This document shows, one piece after another, positions 32,743-41,679 of a stretch of 64,000 nucleotides of DNA. This stretch comes from Protaetiibacter intestinalis (lineage in GTDB: Bacteria > Actinomycetota > Actinomycetes > Actinomycetales > Microbacteriaceae), in the NCBI RefSeq assembly GCF_003627075.1, contig NZ_CP032630.1, positions 496,001 through 560,000 on the forward strand, read 5' to 3'. A program made the translations under genes and the position numbers. Every line of letters starts with the position of its first letter. Position 1 is the first letter of the stretch. The notes under the pieces are model-generated. The model was not told the origin of the DNA. It ran no database searches and worked only from the letters and a program-made list of their open reading frames with translations.

Positions 32743-34000
32743 CAATAGCAGTGGCATCCCGGCGAGCGCCCGATCCGTCGAATCGGTAGCACCGAAGAGA
32801 GCTGTTCGGGGCTCTGGCCTGCAGGCCGTTCTTGAGTACGCCCTTGTAACGACTGTCTTCTGGCCGATGGCCATCCACCCGCTTATCTCGCAGTATGTGT
32901 TCTTCCCACTGCTGCTGATGCTCTATACGCTCGTCTGCACCTATAGAGGGGGGCTGACGCGACCAGACCAGGTGCCGCGAATCGCTGTGCTGGCCTGCTG
33001 GCTCATAGTCGCCTCGGTCCTGGTCGTGGTCACTTGGCAGCAAGATGAGACCCTTGTTGGGCCGCTGACCGTCTTCGTCGCCTTGTGGCCGCTGAGTGCC
33101 TACGCGTTCTTTATCAACCCGGATAAGAGTGAGACACTCCGGCGCCTCAAGCGAGGCTGGCTTTGGCTTTCGTTCCTGGCCGTGCCTCTCGCCGGATATG
33201 AGTACGCGACACATTCGCGAATAGTCGAATCACGAATACCCAACTCAAACTACGAGCGAGCGGCGGTCGGTCAGGAACACCCGATCGTCCTGGGCACCTT
33301 GTTGGTCGCGGCGATACCAATGCTCCTAGGCCTGAGCCGTGGCAAGCGATTCCTTGGGGTAGTAGTACTGCTTCTAGGCACCGCCGCGACCGGCTCCGCC
33401 GGTCCTCTGGCGGTTGGTTTGGTTGTCGGTGCCTTCACGATTCTTGCGAGACCCGACGTGAACGCTCAGCGAAGCACTTTCCTCATCGGAACGCTGGCCG
33501 TTGTTACAACCGGGATCGTGACCTATCTTTCACTCAACGTTTGGTCGAGTTCTTTGTCCGACGCCGACCTCGACTCTTACAGCGTCCAGTATCGGTTTGG
33601 ACTGTATTCGCTCGTACCGCATCTGTTGCAGGTCGCGCCATTCGGGTTTGGCATTGCAGGTATACCTCCGGGCGAGTTCATGCTGTCTAGCGGCTTTCGG
33701 GGCTTGGTCGACGTGAGCGCTACCGTCGATTCCGAGTTTGTACTCTTGGTTGGCAGAGTTGGAGTAGGTGCGATCTTGATCTGCACTGCGGCCATCATCT
33801 TGGCCGTGAAGGCACTAAAGGTGAACCGACAACTCTCTCTAGTGTTTGCGTCGTTCCTCATGAACGGCTTCACTGTCGCGCTCCACGCGTGGCCAGGGAT
33901 CGCAATCACCACCGGCTTCCTCTTCGCGGCGTGTGCATATGCCGTGGCAACCCGACGGTCGGGCGGCGACGCTATTGCTTCACCAAGCTCTCCCCCTTGA
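32723..34000 (+). CDS. O-antigen ligase/Wzy-type polysaccharide polymerase
   Basis: A 425-residue membrane protein with about ten helices and a large loop in the C-terminal half ('PHLLQVAPFGFGIAGIPPGEF', the O-antigen-ligase style 'p..GiG.g' segment). An 'ERAAVGQEHPIVLGTLL' motif precedes it. In a Wzx/Wzy pathway this protein joins flipped repeat units. Low sequence conservation is normal for this family, so the call rests on topology, the loop motif and position after the flippase. The first 40 residues are hydrophilic and may include a wrong start. Confidence 0.8.
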   Translation: MRHPSNSNSSGIPASARSVESVAPKRAVRGSGLQAVLEYALVTTVFWPMAIHPLISQYVFFPLLLMLYTLVCTYRGGLTRPDQVPRIAVLACWLIVASVLVVVTWQQDETLVGPLTVFVALWPLSAYAFFINPDKSETLRRLKRGWLWLSFLAVPLAGYEYATHSRIVESRIPNSNYERAAVGQEHPIVLGTLLVAAIPMLLGLSRGKRFLGVVVLLLGTAATGSAGPLAVGLVVGAFTILARPDVNAQRSTFLIGTLAVVTTGIVTYLSLNVWSSSLSDADLDSYSVQYRFGLYSLVPHLLQVAPFGFGIAGIPPGEFMLSSGFRGLVDVSATVDSEFVLLVGRVGVGAILICTAAIILAVKALKVNRQLSLVFASFLMNGFTVALHAWPGIAITTGFLFAACAYAVATRRSGGDAIASPSSPP

Positions 34001-34040
34001 CGAGTAGTCAAGGCGGACTCTCCGATTGGACTCGTCCGCC
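33995..34040 (+). terminator. possible paired hairpins at the end of the exopolysaccharide block
   Basis: CCTTGAC/GTCAAGG (7-base stem over the stop codon) is followed by GGCGGAC/GTCCGCC (7-base stem, 15-base loop). There is no T tract. The position after the last plus-strand gene and before the convergent gene suggests a role in termination. Confidence 0.4.
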
Positions 34041-34084
34041 ATCGTGGGTCAGACAGCGGACGCCGGTAGATGCACTAGCGGGAC

Positions 34085-34990
34085 CTAGAGCACACCGAAC
34101 CAGTTGCCAGCCCACAGCCACGTACGACTAGCTGCCCAAGTGGCCACCGACTGACCGGGAACCGCGGGCGAGAGCGAACAGAGTCGTGGAACGAGTTGCT
34201 GCTCATCCACGCGCTTGCCAAGTCCTAGGAGACAATCAGCCGCGCCGACGAGTACAAACTCTGGCGACGGGGCCTCACCCACGATGGCAATCGCCGATGT
34301 CTGAGGTGGGTAGGGCATCCAGCTACCGCTAGACCATGCGAACGCCGCGCCACTCCCACACAATGCGACCACGGTATCGGCCCCTGATACCGCCTGAATT
34401 GCGTCACCGCACGGCGCGGGCACGTCGGCCCCGTCGATGTGCACGGCGCCAGGAGCATCTGGATCAAGGAAGCTGTGGCCGCCAATTATCGAGTCCTGCT
34501 GCTCCCAGAACTGACCTGCTGTGAAGCTGCGCATGCCTGCGAGGGTGCAACCGTCGCCGAGGCGGACGACCGCCTCGCCATAGTTGACGTCGCGGATCCA
34601 GAGGGCGAGGACCTGCCGCACGTCATAGCGGGCGAGGTCGCGGTCCTTCCAGGTGGCGCCCGCATCCGATGAGGTCTGCAGCAGTGGGGCTACCCCGCCC
34701 GTACAGGAACCCCCCTCGGCTCGCCACACCGCGGACTCGCCGGCCGCGGCGAGCACGCGACGCACCGGCAGCGCGACGACGGGCGGGGTCGTGGGCGTCG
34801 GGGTGGCCGAAGGCTGCGGCGGTTGGGTGGGCTGGATGTAGGGGGTGTCCGAGTCGACCTCGCGGGACGAGGTGAGTGCCAGGCCCACGAGCACGGCGTC
34901 GACCGCGAGGAAGGCAACGAGCGCCAAGATCAGCCACAGCCGTCGTGAGCCGGCCGGCCCCCGGAGGGCGCGGGTGCGTCGGCTAGCCAC
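34085..34990 (-). CDS. membrane-anchored Asp-box (BNR-like) protein
   Basis: A 301-residue protein with a short basic N-terminus, one transmembrane helix ('LWLILALVAFLAVDAVLVGLAL'-type segment, residues about 17-38) and a Pro/Thr-rich linker ('QPTQPPQPSATPTPTTPP'). The ectodomain contains an Asp-box 'SSDAGATWKDR' (S.D.G.TW), as in BNR/sialidase propellers, although only one clear box is visible. I chose the GTG at 34990, which overlaps the phosphatase stop by 8 bases. Being co-transcribed with Wzb- and Wzc-type genes suggests a part in capsule export or length control; this is inference. It matches no Wza-like outer-membrane component, as expected for a Gram-positive. Confidence 0.72.
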   Translation of the reverse strand: MASRRTRALRGPAGSRRLWLILALVAFLAVDAVLVGLALTSSREVDSDTPYIQPTQPPQPSATPTPTTPPVVALPVRRVLAAAGESAVWRAEGGSCTGGVAPLLQTSSDAGATWKDRDLARYDVRQVLALWIRDVNYGEAVVRLGDGCTLAGMRSFTAGQFWEQQDSIIGGHSFLDPDAPGAVHIDGADVPAPCGDAIQAVSGADTVVALCGSGAAFAWSSGSWMPYPPQTSAIAIVGEAPSPEFVLVGAADCLLGLGKRVDEQQLVPRLCSLSPAVPGQSVATWAASRTWLWAGNWFGVL

Positions 34991-35606
34991 GAGCTGACGG
35001 CCTCGACAGTTCGGCCAGCACGGTGACGATGGTGGAGACCGCGGTGGCCACCTGAGCGGCCGAGCGCGCGTACACCTCGTCGGACTGGCGATAGGGGTCC
35101 TCGACCTCATCGTGCTCGGCAGCCCCCGGGAGGGAGAGGCCGCGGCCCGCCGCCACCTGGGGCACGAGCGCGCGCAGACGGTCCGCATCCGCCGCCGGAT
35201 CCGGCTCCTCGGCCTCGCCCGAATCGCGCAGGTCGACCGCCAGGCGCGCGAACTCGGGCAGCGTGAACGCGTAGCGGCTCGCACGCGGCACCAGGCGCAC
35301 CACGTCGGCGCGATGCGTGCGCTCCATCGTCAGCACGAGGTCGGCCTGCTCGACCATGGGATCCGCCAGACGGCGGGCGACATGGCCAGACGGGTTGCCA
35401 CCGTAGCCGATCGTCTGGGCGGCCGCCTGCTCGGTCATCGGCTCGCCGACGAGCGCGGCGACGCCCGCGCTCGACACCTCCACCGCCCCGCTCAACCCAC
35501 GCCGCTCGAACTCTGCGATCAGCAGCCGCTCCGCCTGGGGCGAGCGGCAGATATTGCCGGTGCACACGACGAGGATGCGGAACGGGGAATCGGTCGCAAC
35601 TGACAA
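34983..35606 (-). CDS. low-molecular-weight protein-tyrosine phosphatase (Wzb-type)
   Basis: A 207-residue LMW-PTP. The P-loop is 'VVCTGNICRSPQAERLL' (C-X4-C-R-S form of the C(X)5R motif), and the general-acid aspartate lies in 'EVEDPYRQSDEVY'. It probably dephosphorylates the tyrosine-rich tail of the neighbouring Wzc-type kinase and so controls export and chain length. I chose the TTG at 35606, because GGAG lies about 7 bases upstream and it starts 17 bases after the kinase stop; a longer form with an arginine-rich leader from 35678 overlaps the kinase gene. It is longer than typical members (about 150 residues) through a C-terminal insertion. Confidence 0.88.
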   Translation of the reverse strand: MSVATDSPFRILVVCTGNICRSPQAERLLIAEFERRGLSGAVEVSSAGVAALVGEPMTEQAAAQTIGYGGNPSGHVARRLADPMVEQADLVLTMERTHRADVVRLVPRASRYAFTLPEFARLAVDLRDSGEAEEPDPAADADRLRALVPQVAAGRGLSLPGAAEHDEVEDPYRQSDEVYARSAAQVATAVSTIVTVLAELSRPSARG

Positions 35607-35622
35607 CGGGTGCTCCGGAGGG

Positions 35623-37014
35623 TCAGCTCTTCGAGGACGTTTCCTGGGTGTAGCCGTAACCGTACCCGTAGGCGCCATAGCCGTAGGCGTCGGGGCCCTT
35701 GGTCGGCATCATCGTGAGCACGATGCCGTGCACCTTCGCATCCACGCTCTCGAGCGACTTGAGCGCCGCCTCGAGCTGGTTGCGCTGAGTACGGCCGGCC
35801 GCGGCCACGACGATCGCGCCGGAGGTCTGCTTGCTGAGGATCGCGCCGTCGGTCACCGGCAGCAGCGGCGGGGCGTCGACGAGCACGATGTGGAACTCCG
35901 ACTCCAGGTCGCGCAGCAGCTTCGCCATCGCAGCCGAACCGAGCAGTTCGCTCGGGTTCGGTGGGATCTGCCCCGCGGGCAGCACGAACAGGTTGTTGCG
36001 ACCCCAGCGCTGCAGCGCATCCGAGAGCTGCACCCGACCGATGAGCACGTCGGTGAGGCCCACCGCTCCCTCGAGGCCCAGGTAGTCGACGAGCTTCGGG
36101 CGACGCAGGTCGCCCTCGATCACGCAGATGTTGAGACCCGAGTCGCGGAGGGCGATCGCGAGGTTGGCCGTCGTCGTCGACTTGCCCTCGCTCTCGATCG
36201 ACGAGGTCACCACGAAGCTGCGCCGGTCCGACCCCATGTCGACGAACTGCAGATTCGTGCGCAGCGAACGGAACGACTCGGCGCGCGGGCTGAGCGGATC
36301 CGCGTGCACGATGAGCGGGCGATCCTTCGCCTTCGGGTCGTAGGCGATCGCACCGATGATCGGACGGTCGGTCACGAGCTCCACGTCGCGCTGGCCGCGG
36401 ATGCGCTGGTCGAGCACGCTGCGCAGCACCGCGATGCCGATGCCGAACGCGAGGCCCACGAGGGCTCCAAGCGCGATGTTGAGGGGAACGCGAGGCGAAA
36501 CCGGCTCATCTGGCACCTGGGCGGATTGGGTCACTGTCACCTTCACCGGAGCCACGCCGTCGGCATTTGCCGGGGTCAGCTCGGGAACCGCCTCGATGAG
36601 GTTCTTGGCGATCGAGTTGGCAATATTCGCAGCCAGCACGGGATCCGCGTCGGTCACGGTGATGTCGACGATGACCGTGTTCAGAGTCACTTCCGCACTC
36701 ACCTGATCAGCGAGTTCGCGCGTCGTCCGATCGAGACCGAGTTCAGAGATCACCGGGTCGAGTACGAGCCCCGTGGTGACGACCTGCGCGTAGCTGCGCA
36801 CGATCTGCTGCGTGAAGCTGTTTCCGGCGTTCAGGTCGGAGACCGAGTCGGCACTGGAGGTCGAAACGAACACCTTCGTCGTCGCCTCGTATTGAGGGGT
36901 CTGCAGCAACGAGTACGTGGCGCCGCCGGCGACCCCCGCAAGCGTGATCACGAGGATGATCACCCAGTTCCGGCGCAGGATACGCAGATAGTCGCGCAAC
37001 TCCACGTCGGGCAC
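35623..37014 (-). CDS. polysaccharide co-polymerase/BY-type tyrosine kinase (Wzc/CapAB fusion)
   Basis: A 463-residue protein. The N-terminal Wzz part has two transmembrane helices ('NWVIILVITLAGVAGGATYSL'-type and 'LGALVGLAFGIGIAVL') around an extracytoplasmic loop. The kinase has Walker A 'IESEGKSTTTANLAIAL', A' 'NICVIEGDLRRP' and B 'IVLVDAPPLLPVTD'. The C-terminus carries six tyrosines in a Gly-rich run ('DAYGYGAYGYGYGY'), the phosphorylation cluster. Both modules are in one polypeptide, as in proteobacterial Wzc and unlike the split CapA/CapB of firmicutes. It regulates exopolysaccharide assembly together with the phosphatase downstream. It is divergent from the epimerase gene. Confidence 0.92.
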   Translation of the reverse strand: MPDVELRDYLRILRRNWVIILVITLAGVAGGATYSLLQTPQYEATTKVFVSTSSADSVSDLNAGNSFTQQIVRSYAQVVTTGLVLDPVISELGLDRTTRELADQVSAEVTLNTVIVDITVTDADPVLAANIANSIAKNLIEAVPELTPANADGVAPVKVTVTQSAQVPDEPVSPRVPLNIALGALVGLAFGIGIAVLRSVLDQRIRGQRDVELVTDRPIIGAIAYDPKAKDRPLIVHADPLSPRAESFRSLRTNLQFVDMGSDRRSFVVTSSIESEGKSTTTANLAIALRDSGLNICVIEGDLRRPKLVDYLGLEGAVGLTDVLIGRVQLSDALQRWGRNNLFVLPAGQIPPNPSELLGSAAMAKLLRDLESEFHIVLVDAPPLLPVTDGAILSKQTSGAIVVAAAGRTQRNQLEAALKSLESVDAKVHGIVLTMMPTKGPDAYGYGAYGYGYGYTQETSSKS

Positions 37015-37139
37015 TCCTCGAGACAGGTGAACGCGCCCGTGCGAGCGCCCCGCCAGCCTAACCGACGCGGGCGAAGCGCCATGGCGTTGTGGCCGCTGGG
37101 TAGGATTTCCGAGTTGTCTCGAGAAGCGGAACGAAACGA

Positions 37140-38111
37140 ATGAAAGCCCTTGTCACCGGTGCCGCCGGCTTCATCGGAAGCTCGATCGCGAGACGACTGC
37201 TCGATGACGGTCACGAAGTCATCGGAATCGACGGCTTCACCGAGTACTACCACGAGCCGCTGAAGCGGCGGAATGCGGCTGCACTTGCGGGCGATGGTTT
37301 CCGGTTGATCGAGTCCGACCTGCTGGAGGTCGACCTCGTCGAGCTTCTTCACGACGTCGAGGTCGTGTTCCACGAAGCCGGCCAGCCGGGCGTTCGGGGA
37401 TCGTGGGGCAGCGGATTCGAGCCCTACATCTCGCGCAACATCGCCGCCACGCAGGCGTTGCTGGAGGCCGCGCGCACCGCGCCGAAGCTGCGACGCTTCG
37501 TCGGGGCATCGTCGTCGTCCGTCTACGGCGAGGCTGAGAGCTACCCCACCCGCGAAAGCGACCGACCCCAGCCGAAGTCGCCCTACGGTGTCACGAAGCT
37601 CGCCGCCGAACACCTGACGACGCTCTACGGGCGCAACTTCGGGGTGCCCACCACCTCGCTGCGGTACTTCACCGTCTACGGACCGCGGCAGCGACCCGAC
37701 ATGGCCTTCACCCGGTTCCTGCGCGCCGCCATCGCCGGCGACCCCATCCGCGTCTTCGGCAGCGGTGAGCAGATCCGCGACTTCACCTACATCGACGACA
37801 TCGTCGAGGCGAACCTGCGTGCGGCGACCGTCGAGCACGACGCCGGCTCCGTGTTCAACGTCGCGGGCGGCGGGCAGGTCTCGGTCAACGAGGTGCTCGA
37901 CAGCATCGGGACGCTCACCGGACGGCCACTCGAAGTCGAACGCGTGGGCGTGGCCACCGGAGACGTCTTCCGCACCGCCGGCGCCACAGAGCTGATCGAA
38001 GAAGCCCTCGCCTGGCGCGCCACGACGAGCGTGGCAGACGGACTGCGCAACCAATACGAGTGGGCCGTCGAGGCGGCACCGGTGCTCGCCACGGCCACCG
38101 ACTGGAACTAG
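37140..38111 (+). CDS. NAD-dependent epimerase, UDP-glucuronate 4-epimerase-like
   Basis: A 323-residue short-chain dehydrogenase of the extended class. NAD binding: 'ALVTGAAGFIGSSIA'; acidic switch with 'GIDGFTEYYHEPLKRRNAA' (the 'D.ft.YY...lK..N' block typical of UDP-glucuronate epimerases); 'GASSSSVYG' serine site and catalytic 'YGVTKLAAEHL' (Y-x3-K). It starts divergently from the kinase gene, and the next gene makes UDP-glucuronate, which supports the substrate call. A TAGGAT hexamer at 37101-37106 could be a -10 element. UDP-glucose 4-epimerase or decarboxylase activity cannot be excluded. Confidence 0.85.
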   Translation: MKALVTGAAGFIGSSIARRLLDDGHEVIGIDGFTEYYHEPLKRRNAAALAGDGFRLIESDLLEVDLVELLHDVEVVFHEAGQPGVRGSWGSGFEPYISRNIAATQALLEAARTAPKLRRFVGASSSSVYGEAESYPTRESDRPQPKSPYGVTKLAAEHLTTLYGRNFGVPTTSLRYFTVYGPRQRPDMAFTRFLRAAIAGDPIRVFGSGEQIRDFTYIDDIVEANLRAATVEHDAGSVFNVAGGGQVSVNEVLDSIGTLTGRPLEVERVGVATGDVFRTAGATELIEEALAWRATTSVADGLRNQYEWAVEAAPVLATATDWN

Positions 38112-38119
38112 GGGAACAC

Positions 38120-39415
38120 ATGAAGCTGTCCGTCATCGGATGCGGCTACCTCGGCGCGGTGCACGCCGCCGCCATGGCCTCCATCGGCCACGAGGTGGTC
38201 GGCATCGACGTCGACGAGCGCAAGATCGAGGCGCTCGCCGCAGGTAAGGCGCCCTTCTTCGAGCCGGGACTCGACGAGCTGCTCGCCGAAGGGGTCGCCT
38301 CGGGCAGGCTGCGGTTCAGCAGCGACCTCGCGGATGCCGCCGGCGCGGCCGTGCACTTCATCGCGGTGGGAACGCCGCAGACCAAGGATGGCGACGCGGC
38401 CGACCTGCGATTCGTGAACGCCGCGGTCGAAGGGTTGCTGCCTCACCTCGCGCCCGGCGACATCGTGGCGGGGAAGTCGACCGTGCCGGTGGGCACCGCG
38501 GCTCGACTGGCCGAGGCGGTGGAGAGCGTCGGCGCGGAGCTGGTGTGGAACCCCGAGTTCCTGCGCGAAGGATGGGCGGTGGAGGACACCGTGTCGCCGG
38601 ACCGGATCGTGGTGGGAGGCGGCGCCCGGGCGGCCGACGTGCTGCGCGAGGTGTACCACACGGCGGTCGCCACGGAGACTCCGTTCATCGTCACCAACTA
38701 CGCCACGGCCGAGCTCGTGAAGGTGGCGGCCAACGCGTTCCTCGCCACCAAGATCTCGTTCATCAACGCGATGGCCGAGATCGCCGAAGTCACCGGCGCC
38801 GACGTCACCCAGCTCGCCGACGCCATCGGCCACGACAACCGCATCGGGCGGCGCTTCCTCGGGGCTGGCATCGGCTTCGGCGGCGGCTGCCTGCCGAAAG
38901 ACATCCGGGCCTTCTCCGCCCGCGCCGAAGAACTCGGGCGCGGCGAATCGGTGTCGTTCCTGCGCGAGGTCGACGCCATCAACCTGCGCCGCCGCGAACG
39001 CGCCGTGCAGCTCGTCGTCGACGGGCTCGGCGGCAGCGTGCACCGCAAGCGCGTCGCCGTGCTGGGCGCCGCCTTCAAGCCGCACAGCGACGACATCCGC
39101 GACTCCCCCGCGCTCGACGTGGCCACCCGTCTGCACGGGCTCGGCGCCGACGTGGTCGTCACCGACCCTGCGGCGCTCGAGAACGCGCGGCGCGTGCACC
39201 CGCAACTCGACTACGCGGCCGACCGCGACGAGGCGCTGCGCGGAGCGGATGCCGTGGTCGTCGTCACCGAGTGGGACGAGTACCGGCGCCAGCTCTCGCC
39301 CGAGCACGCCGCCGGCCTCGCCGCGGGGCGCGTCGTGGTCGACGGGCGCAACTGCCTCGACGCCGACACCTGGCGCGCCGCCGGGTGGACCTACCTGGGC
39401 ATGGGGCGTCCCTGA
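38120..39415 (+). CDS. UDP-glucose 6-dehydrogenase
   Basis: A 431-residue NAD-dependent enzyme that oxidises UDP-glucose to UDP-glucuronate. Rossmann motif 'VIGCGYLGAVHAAAMASIGH'; 'ASIGHEVVGIDVD'; 'IAVGTPQTKDGDAD'-type 'VGTP.'; 'NPEFLREGWAVEDT'; catalytic cysteine in 'GGGCLPKD' and 'AAFKPHSDDIRDSPAL'. I chose the ATG at 38120 with GGGGA upstream; it lies 8 bases after the epimerase stop, so both are co-transcribed. The product feeds acidic sugar residues into the exopolysaccharide. Codon use is high-GC, unlike the glycosyltransferase block. Confidence 0.95.
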   Translation: MKLSVIGCGYLGAVHAAAMASIGHEVVGIDVDERKIEALAAGKAPFFEPGLDELLAEGVASGRLRFSSDLADAAGAAVHFIAVGTPQTKDGDAADLRFVNAAVEGLLPHLAPGDIVAGKSTVPVGTAARLAEAVESVGAELVWNPEFLREGWAVEDTVSPDRIVVGGGARAADVLREVYHTAVATETPFIVTNYATAELVKVAANAFLATKISFINAMAEIAEVTGADVTQLADAIGHDNRIGRRFLGAGIGFGGGCLPKDIRAFSARAEELGRGESVSFLREVDAINLRRRERAVQLVVDGLGGSVHRKRVAVLGAAFKPHSDDIRDSPALDVATRLHGLGADVVVTDPAALENARRVHPQLDYAADRDEALRGADAVVVVTEWDEYRRQLSPEHAAGLAAGRVVVDGRNCLDADTWRAAGWTYLGMGRP

Positions 39416-39494
39416 GGTTTCGACGTTGTTTCGGCCGAATGGGGGACGCCAAACGACGCTTCGGGGTATGTGCACGCGGGTAAGGTGAGCCTTT

Positions 39495-40946
39495 GTGAGT
39501 TCCCGATCCGGCCGTGATGTCGACTGGCGATCGTCGTACGCACGGCGCCTCGGCTGGAGCGACTTCCTGGTCGTGGCCTGGGCCGTGTTCGGGGCGCAAC
39601 TGCTCTGGTTCGGCGTCGACTCGGTGAAGGTGACAGGGACCGAGGAGATCACCGCCTTCACGGTCAACTACACGATCTTCTCGGTGGCACTGATCCTCCT
39701 GTGGACCATTGCTCTCGGCGTGGGTGCCACCCGTGAATACCGGATCGTCGGCGCCGGCGCCGACGAGTACAAGCGGGTCGCCAACGTGAGCCTGCAGGTG
39801 TTCGGCCTCGTGGCCATCGTCGGGTTCGCGTTCCAGCTGCAGTTCAGCCGCGGCTACCTGCTCGTCGCTCTGCCGGCGGGTGTGCTCATCCTGCTGCTCG
39901 AACGTTGGTTGTGGCGTCAGTGGCTCGGCAGCGTGCGCCTGCTCGGCGAGTACAGCGCGCGGTGCGTCGTCGTCGGCGGAACGCGGGCCGTGCAGGAGAT
40001 CGTCGGCACCCTCGGGCGCCAGAGCGCCGCGGGGTACCACGTGCTCGCCGTATGCATCTCGGGAGCCGGGCGCACCCTCGACCTCGACCGCCGCATCCGC
40101 GTCGCATCCGTCGACCAGCTGAAGACGGTGATGGCAGAGGTGGGTGCCGACACCGTCATCATGGTGGGCGGGCACGACCTGAGCGCGCGCGAGATCCGCG
40201 AACTGTCATGGTCGCTCATCCCCGGCGAGCAGCACCTGGTGATGGTGCCGAACCTCATCGACGTGGCCGGGCCCCGCATCCACACCCGCCCCGTGGCCGG
40301 ACTGCCGCTCGTGCACGTCGAGACGCCGCGCTACGAAGGTGCCGGGCGGTTCACGAAGCGCGCGTTCGACCTGCTGGGGGCGTTCGTCGCGGTGATCCTG
40401 CTGTCGCCCGTGCTGCTGTTCGCCGCCCTCGCGGTGAAGCTCGGCTCGCGCGGACCGCTGCTGTTCCGGCAGGAGCGCATCGGACTGCGCGGTGAGACGT
40501 TCCACATGCTGAAGTTCCGCAGCATGGTGGTCGACGCGGAAGCGCGCCTGCCGGAGTTGCTGCAGGAGCGACGGGATGCCGGCAACGAGGTTCTGTTCAA
40601 GCTGAAAGACGACCCGCGCGTGACCCGGGTCGGGCGCTTCATGCGGCGGTACTCCATCGACGAGCTGCCGCAGCTGTTCAACGTGCTCGGCGGCTCGATG
40701 TCGCTCGTCGGGCCGCGGCCGCCGCTGGAACGCGAAGTCGACCTCTACGACGAGGCGGCACGACGTCGGCTGCTCGTGCGGCCCGGGCTCACCGGACTCT
40801 GGCAGGTGAGCGGACGCAGCACGCTGTCGTGGGAGGACTCGATCCGCCTCGACCTGTACTACGTCGAGAACTGGTCGCTCATGGGGGATGTCGTGCTGCT
40901 GTGGCGCACGGTGAAGGCCGTCTTCGCACGGGACGGGGCGTACTGA
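39495..40946 (+). CDS. exopolysaccharide initiating phosphoglycosyltransferase (WbaP/CpsE-type)
   Basis: A 483-residue polyprenyl-phosphate sugar-1-phosphate transferase that attaches the first sugar to undecaprenyl phosphate. The N-terminal half has about four membrane helices and a CoA-binding-like domain ('CVVVGGTRAVQEIV'). The catalytic C-terminal domain contains 'FTKRAFDLLGAFVAVILLSPVLL', read in parts, then 'GPLLFRQERIGLRGETFHMLKFRSM', 'GRFMRRYSIDELPQLFNVLGGSMSLVGPRPPLE' in parts and 'VRPGLTGLWQVSGRS'. It starts with GTG behind AAGGTGAG. It completes the exopolysaccharide locus with epimerase and dehydrogenase. Confidence 0.93.
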   Translation: MSSRSGRDVDWRSSYARRLGWSDFLVVAWAVFGAQLLWFGVDSVKVTGTEEITAFTVNYTIFSVALILLWTIALGVGATREYRIVGAGADEYKRVANVSLQVFGLVAIVGFAFQLQFSRGYLLVALPAGVLILLLERWLWRQWLGSVRLLGEYSARCVVVGGTRAVQEIVGTLGRQSAAGYHVLAVCISGAGRTLDLDRRIRVASVDQLKTVMAEVGADTVIMVGGHDLSAREIRELSWSLIPGEQHLVMVPNLIDVAGPRIHTRPVAGLPLVHVETPRYEGAGRFTKRAFDLLGAFVAVILLSPVLLFAALAVKLGSRGPLLFRQERIGLRGETFHMLKFRSMVVDAEARLPELLQERRDAGNEVLFKLKDDPRVTRVGRFMRRYSIDELPQLFNVLGGSMSLVGPRPPLEREVDLYDEAARRRLLVRPGLTGLWQVSGRSTLSWEDSIRLDLYYVENWSLMGDVVLLWRTVKAVFARDGAY

Positions 40947-40998
40947 CGGGGGTGCGGCCGCTGCATCCACGTGAGGGGGTGGCGGCCTTCGCAACCGC

Positions 40999-41670
40999 TC
41001 AACCCGCGGACGGGGTGGCGGGCGTGGCGGGCGTGACGCGGTCGAGGCGGCGGGCGGCGAGGCGTGAGGTGAGGGCGCCGGCGGGCGGGAGCAGCAGCCA
41101 GCAGAGCATCGCGATCGTGGGGTCGACGAGGAGCGCCACCGGGATGGTGGCGAGGAAGATCGCCGGGGTCACCGCGACACTGATCGTCACGAAGCGGGCG
41201 ATCGACACATCCACCGCCTCCGAGAGCAGACCGCGGCGGAAGGCGTACCACCAGAGCACCCCCTGCAGGATGCTCAGCATCGACACCTGCACCGCGTAGA
41301 GCACGACCGCCGGCGCCTCCGGGTACTCGCTCAGCACGCTCGTGGGGAACGGGGCGAGCGCCACGAAGGCGAGGAACGCCAGGTTGATCCAGATGAGGCC
41401 CGTGTCGAAACGCTCCATCAGGCGGAACTTGCGGTGGTGGGTGATCCAGTTGATGCCGAGCACCGCGAAGGTGAGCGCGTAGGCGAAGAACTGCGGCCAC
41501 AGCTCTCCGAGCGCCGGCCACAGCTCGTCGGGCTCGAGGCCCTCCGGCAGGCGGATGTCGAGCACCAGCAGGGTGAGCGCGATCGCGAACACGGCATCCG
41601 AGAAGAACGCGATGCGTTCGGTGCCCTCGCCGCGGCTCAGGAGCGCCAGCCGCTGCCGCACACCCGTCAT
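40999..41670 (-). CDS. TMEM175-family potassium channel
   Basis: A 223-residue protein with six predicted helices. The N-terminal motif 'RIAFFSDAVFAIALTLLVLDI' is the FSD signature of bacterial TMEM175 channels (formerly DUF1211), which are tetrameric K+ channels without a TVGYG filter. Later helices contain 'ALTFAVLGINWITHHR' and 'LIWINLAFLAFVALAPFPT'. It is not tightly linked to its neighbours' functions and ends 52 bases from the phosphoglycosyltransferase, convergently. Confidence 0.9.
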   Translation of the reverse strand: MTGVRQRLALLSRGEGTERIAFFSDAVFAIALTLLVLDIRLPEGLEPDELWPALGELWPQFFAYALTFAVLGINWITHHRKFRLMERFDTGLIWINLAFLAFVALAPFPTSVLSEYPEAPAVVLYAVQVSMLSILQGVLWWYAFRRGLLSEAVDVSIARFVTISVAVTPAIFLATIPVALLVDPTIAMLCWLLLPPAGALTSRLAARRLDRVTPATPATPSAG

Positions 41671-41679
41671 GCACGCACC

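Noticed and set aside
37101..37106. TAGGAT as promoter of the epimerase gene
   Set aside because: It fits a TANNNT -10 box, but no -35 hexamer at 16-18 bases was found, so it is only mentioned and not annotated.
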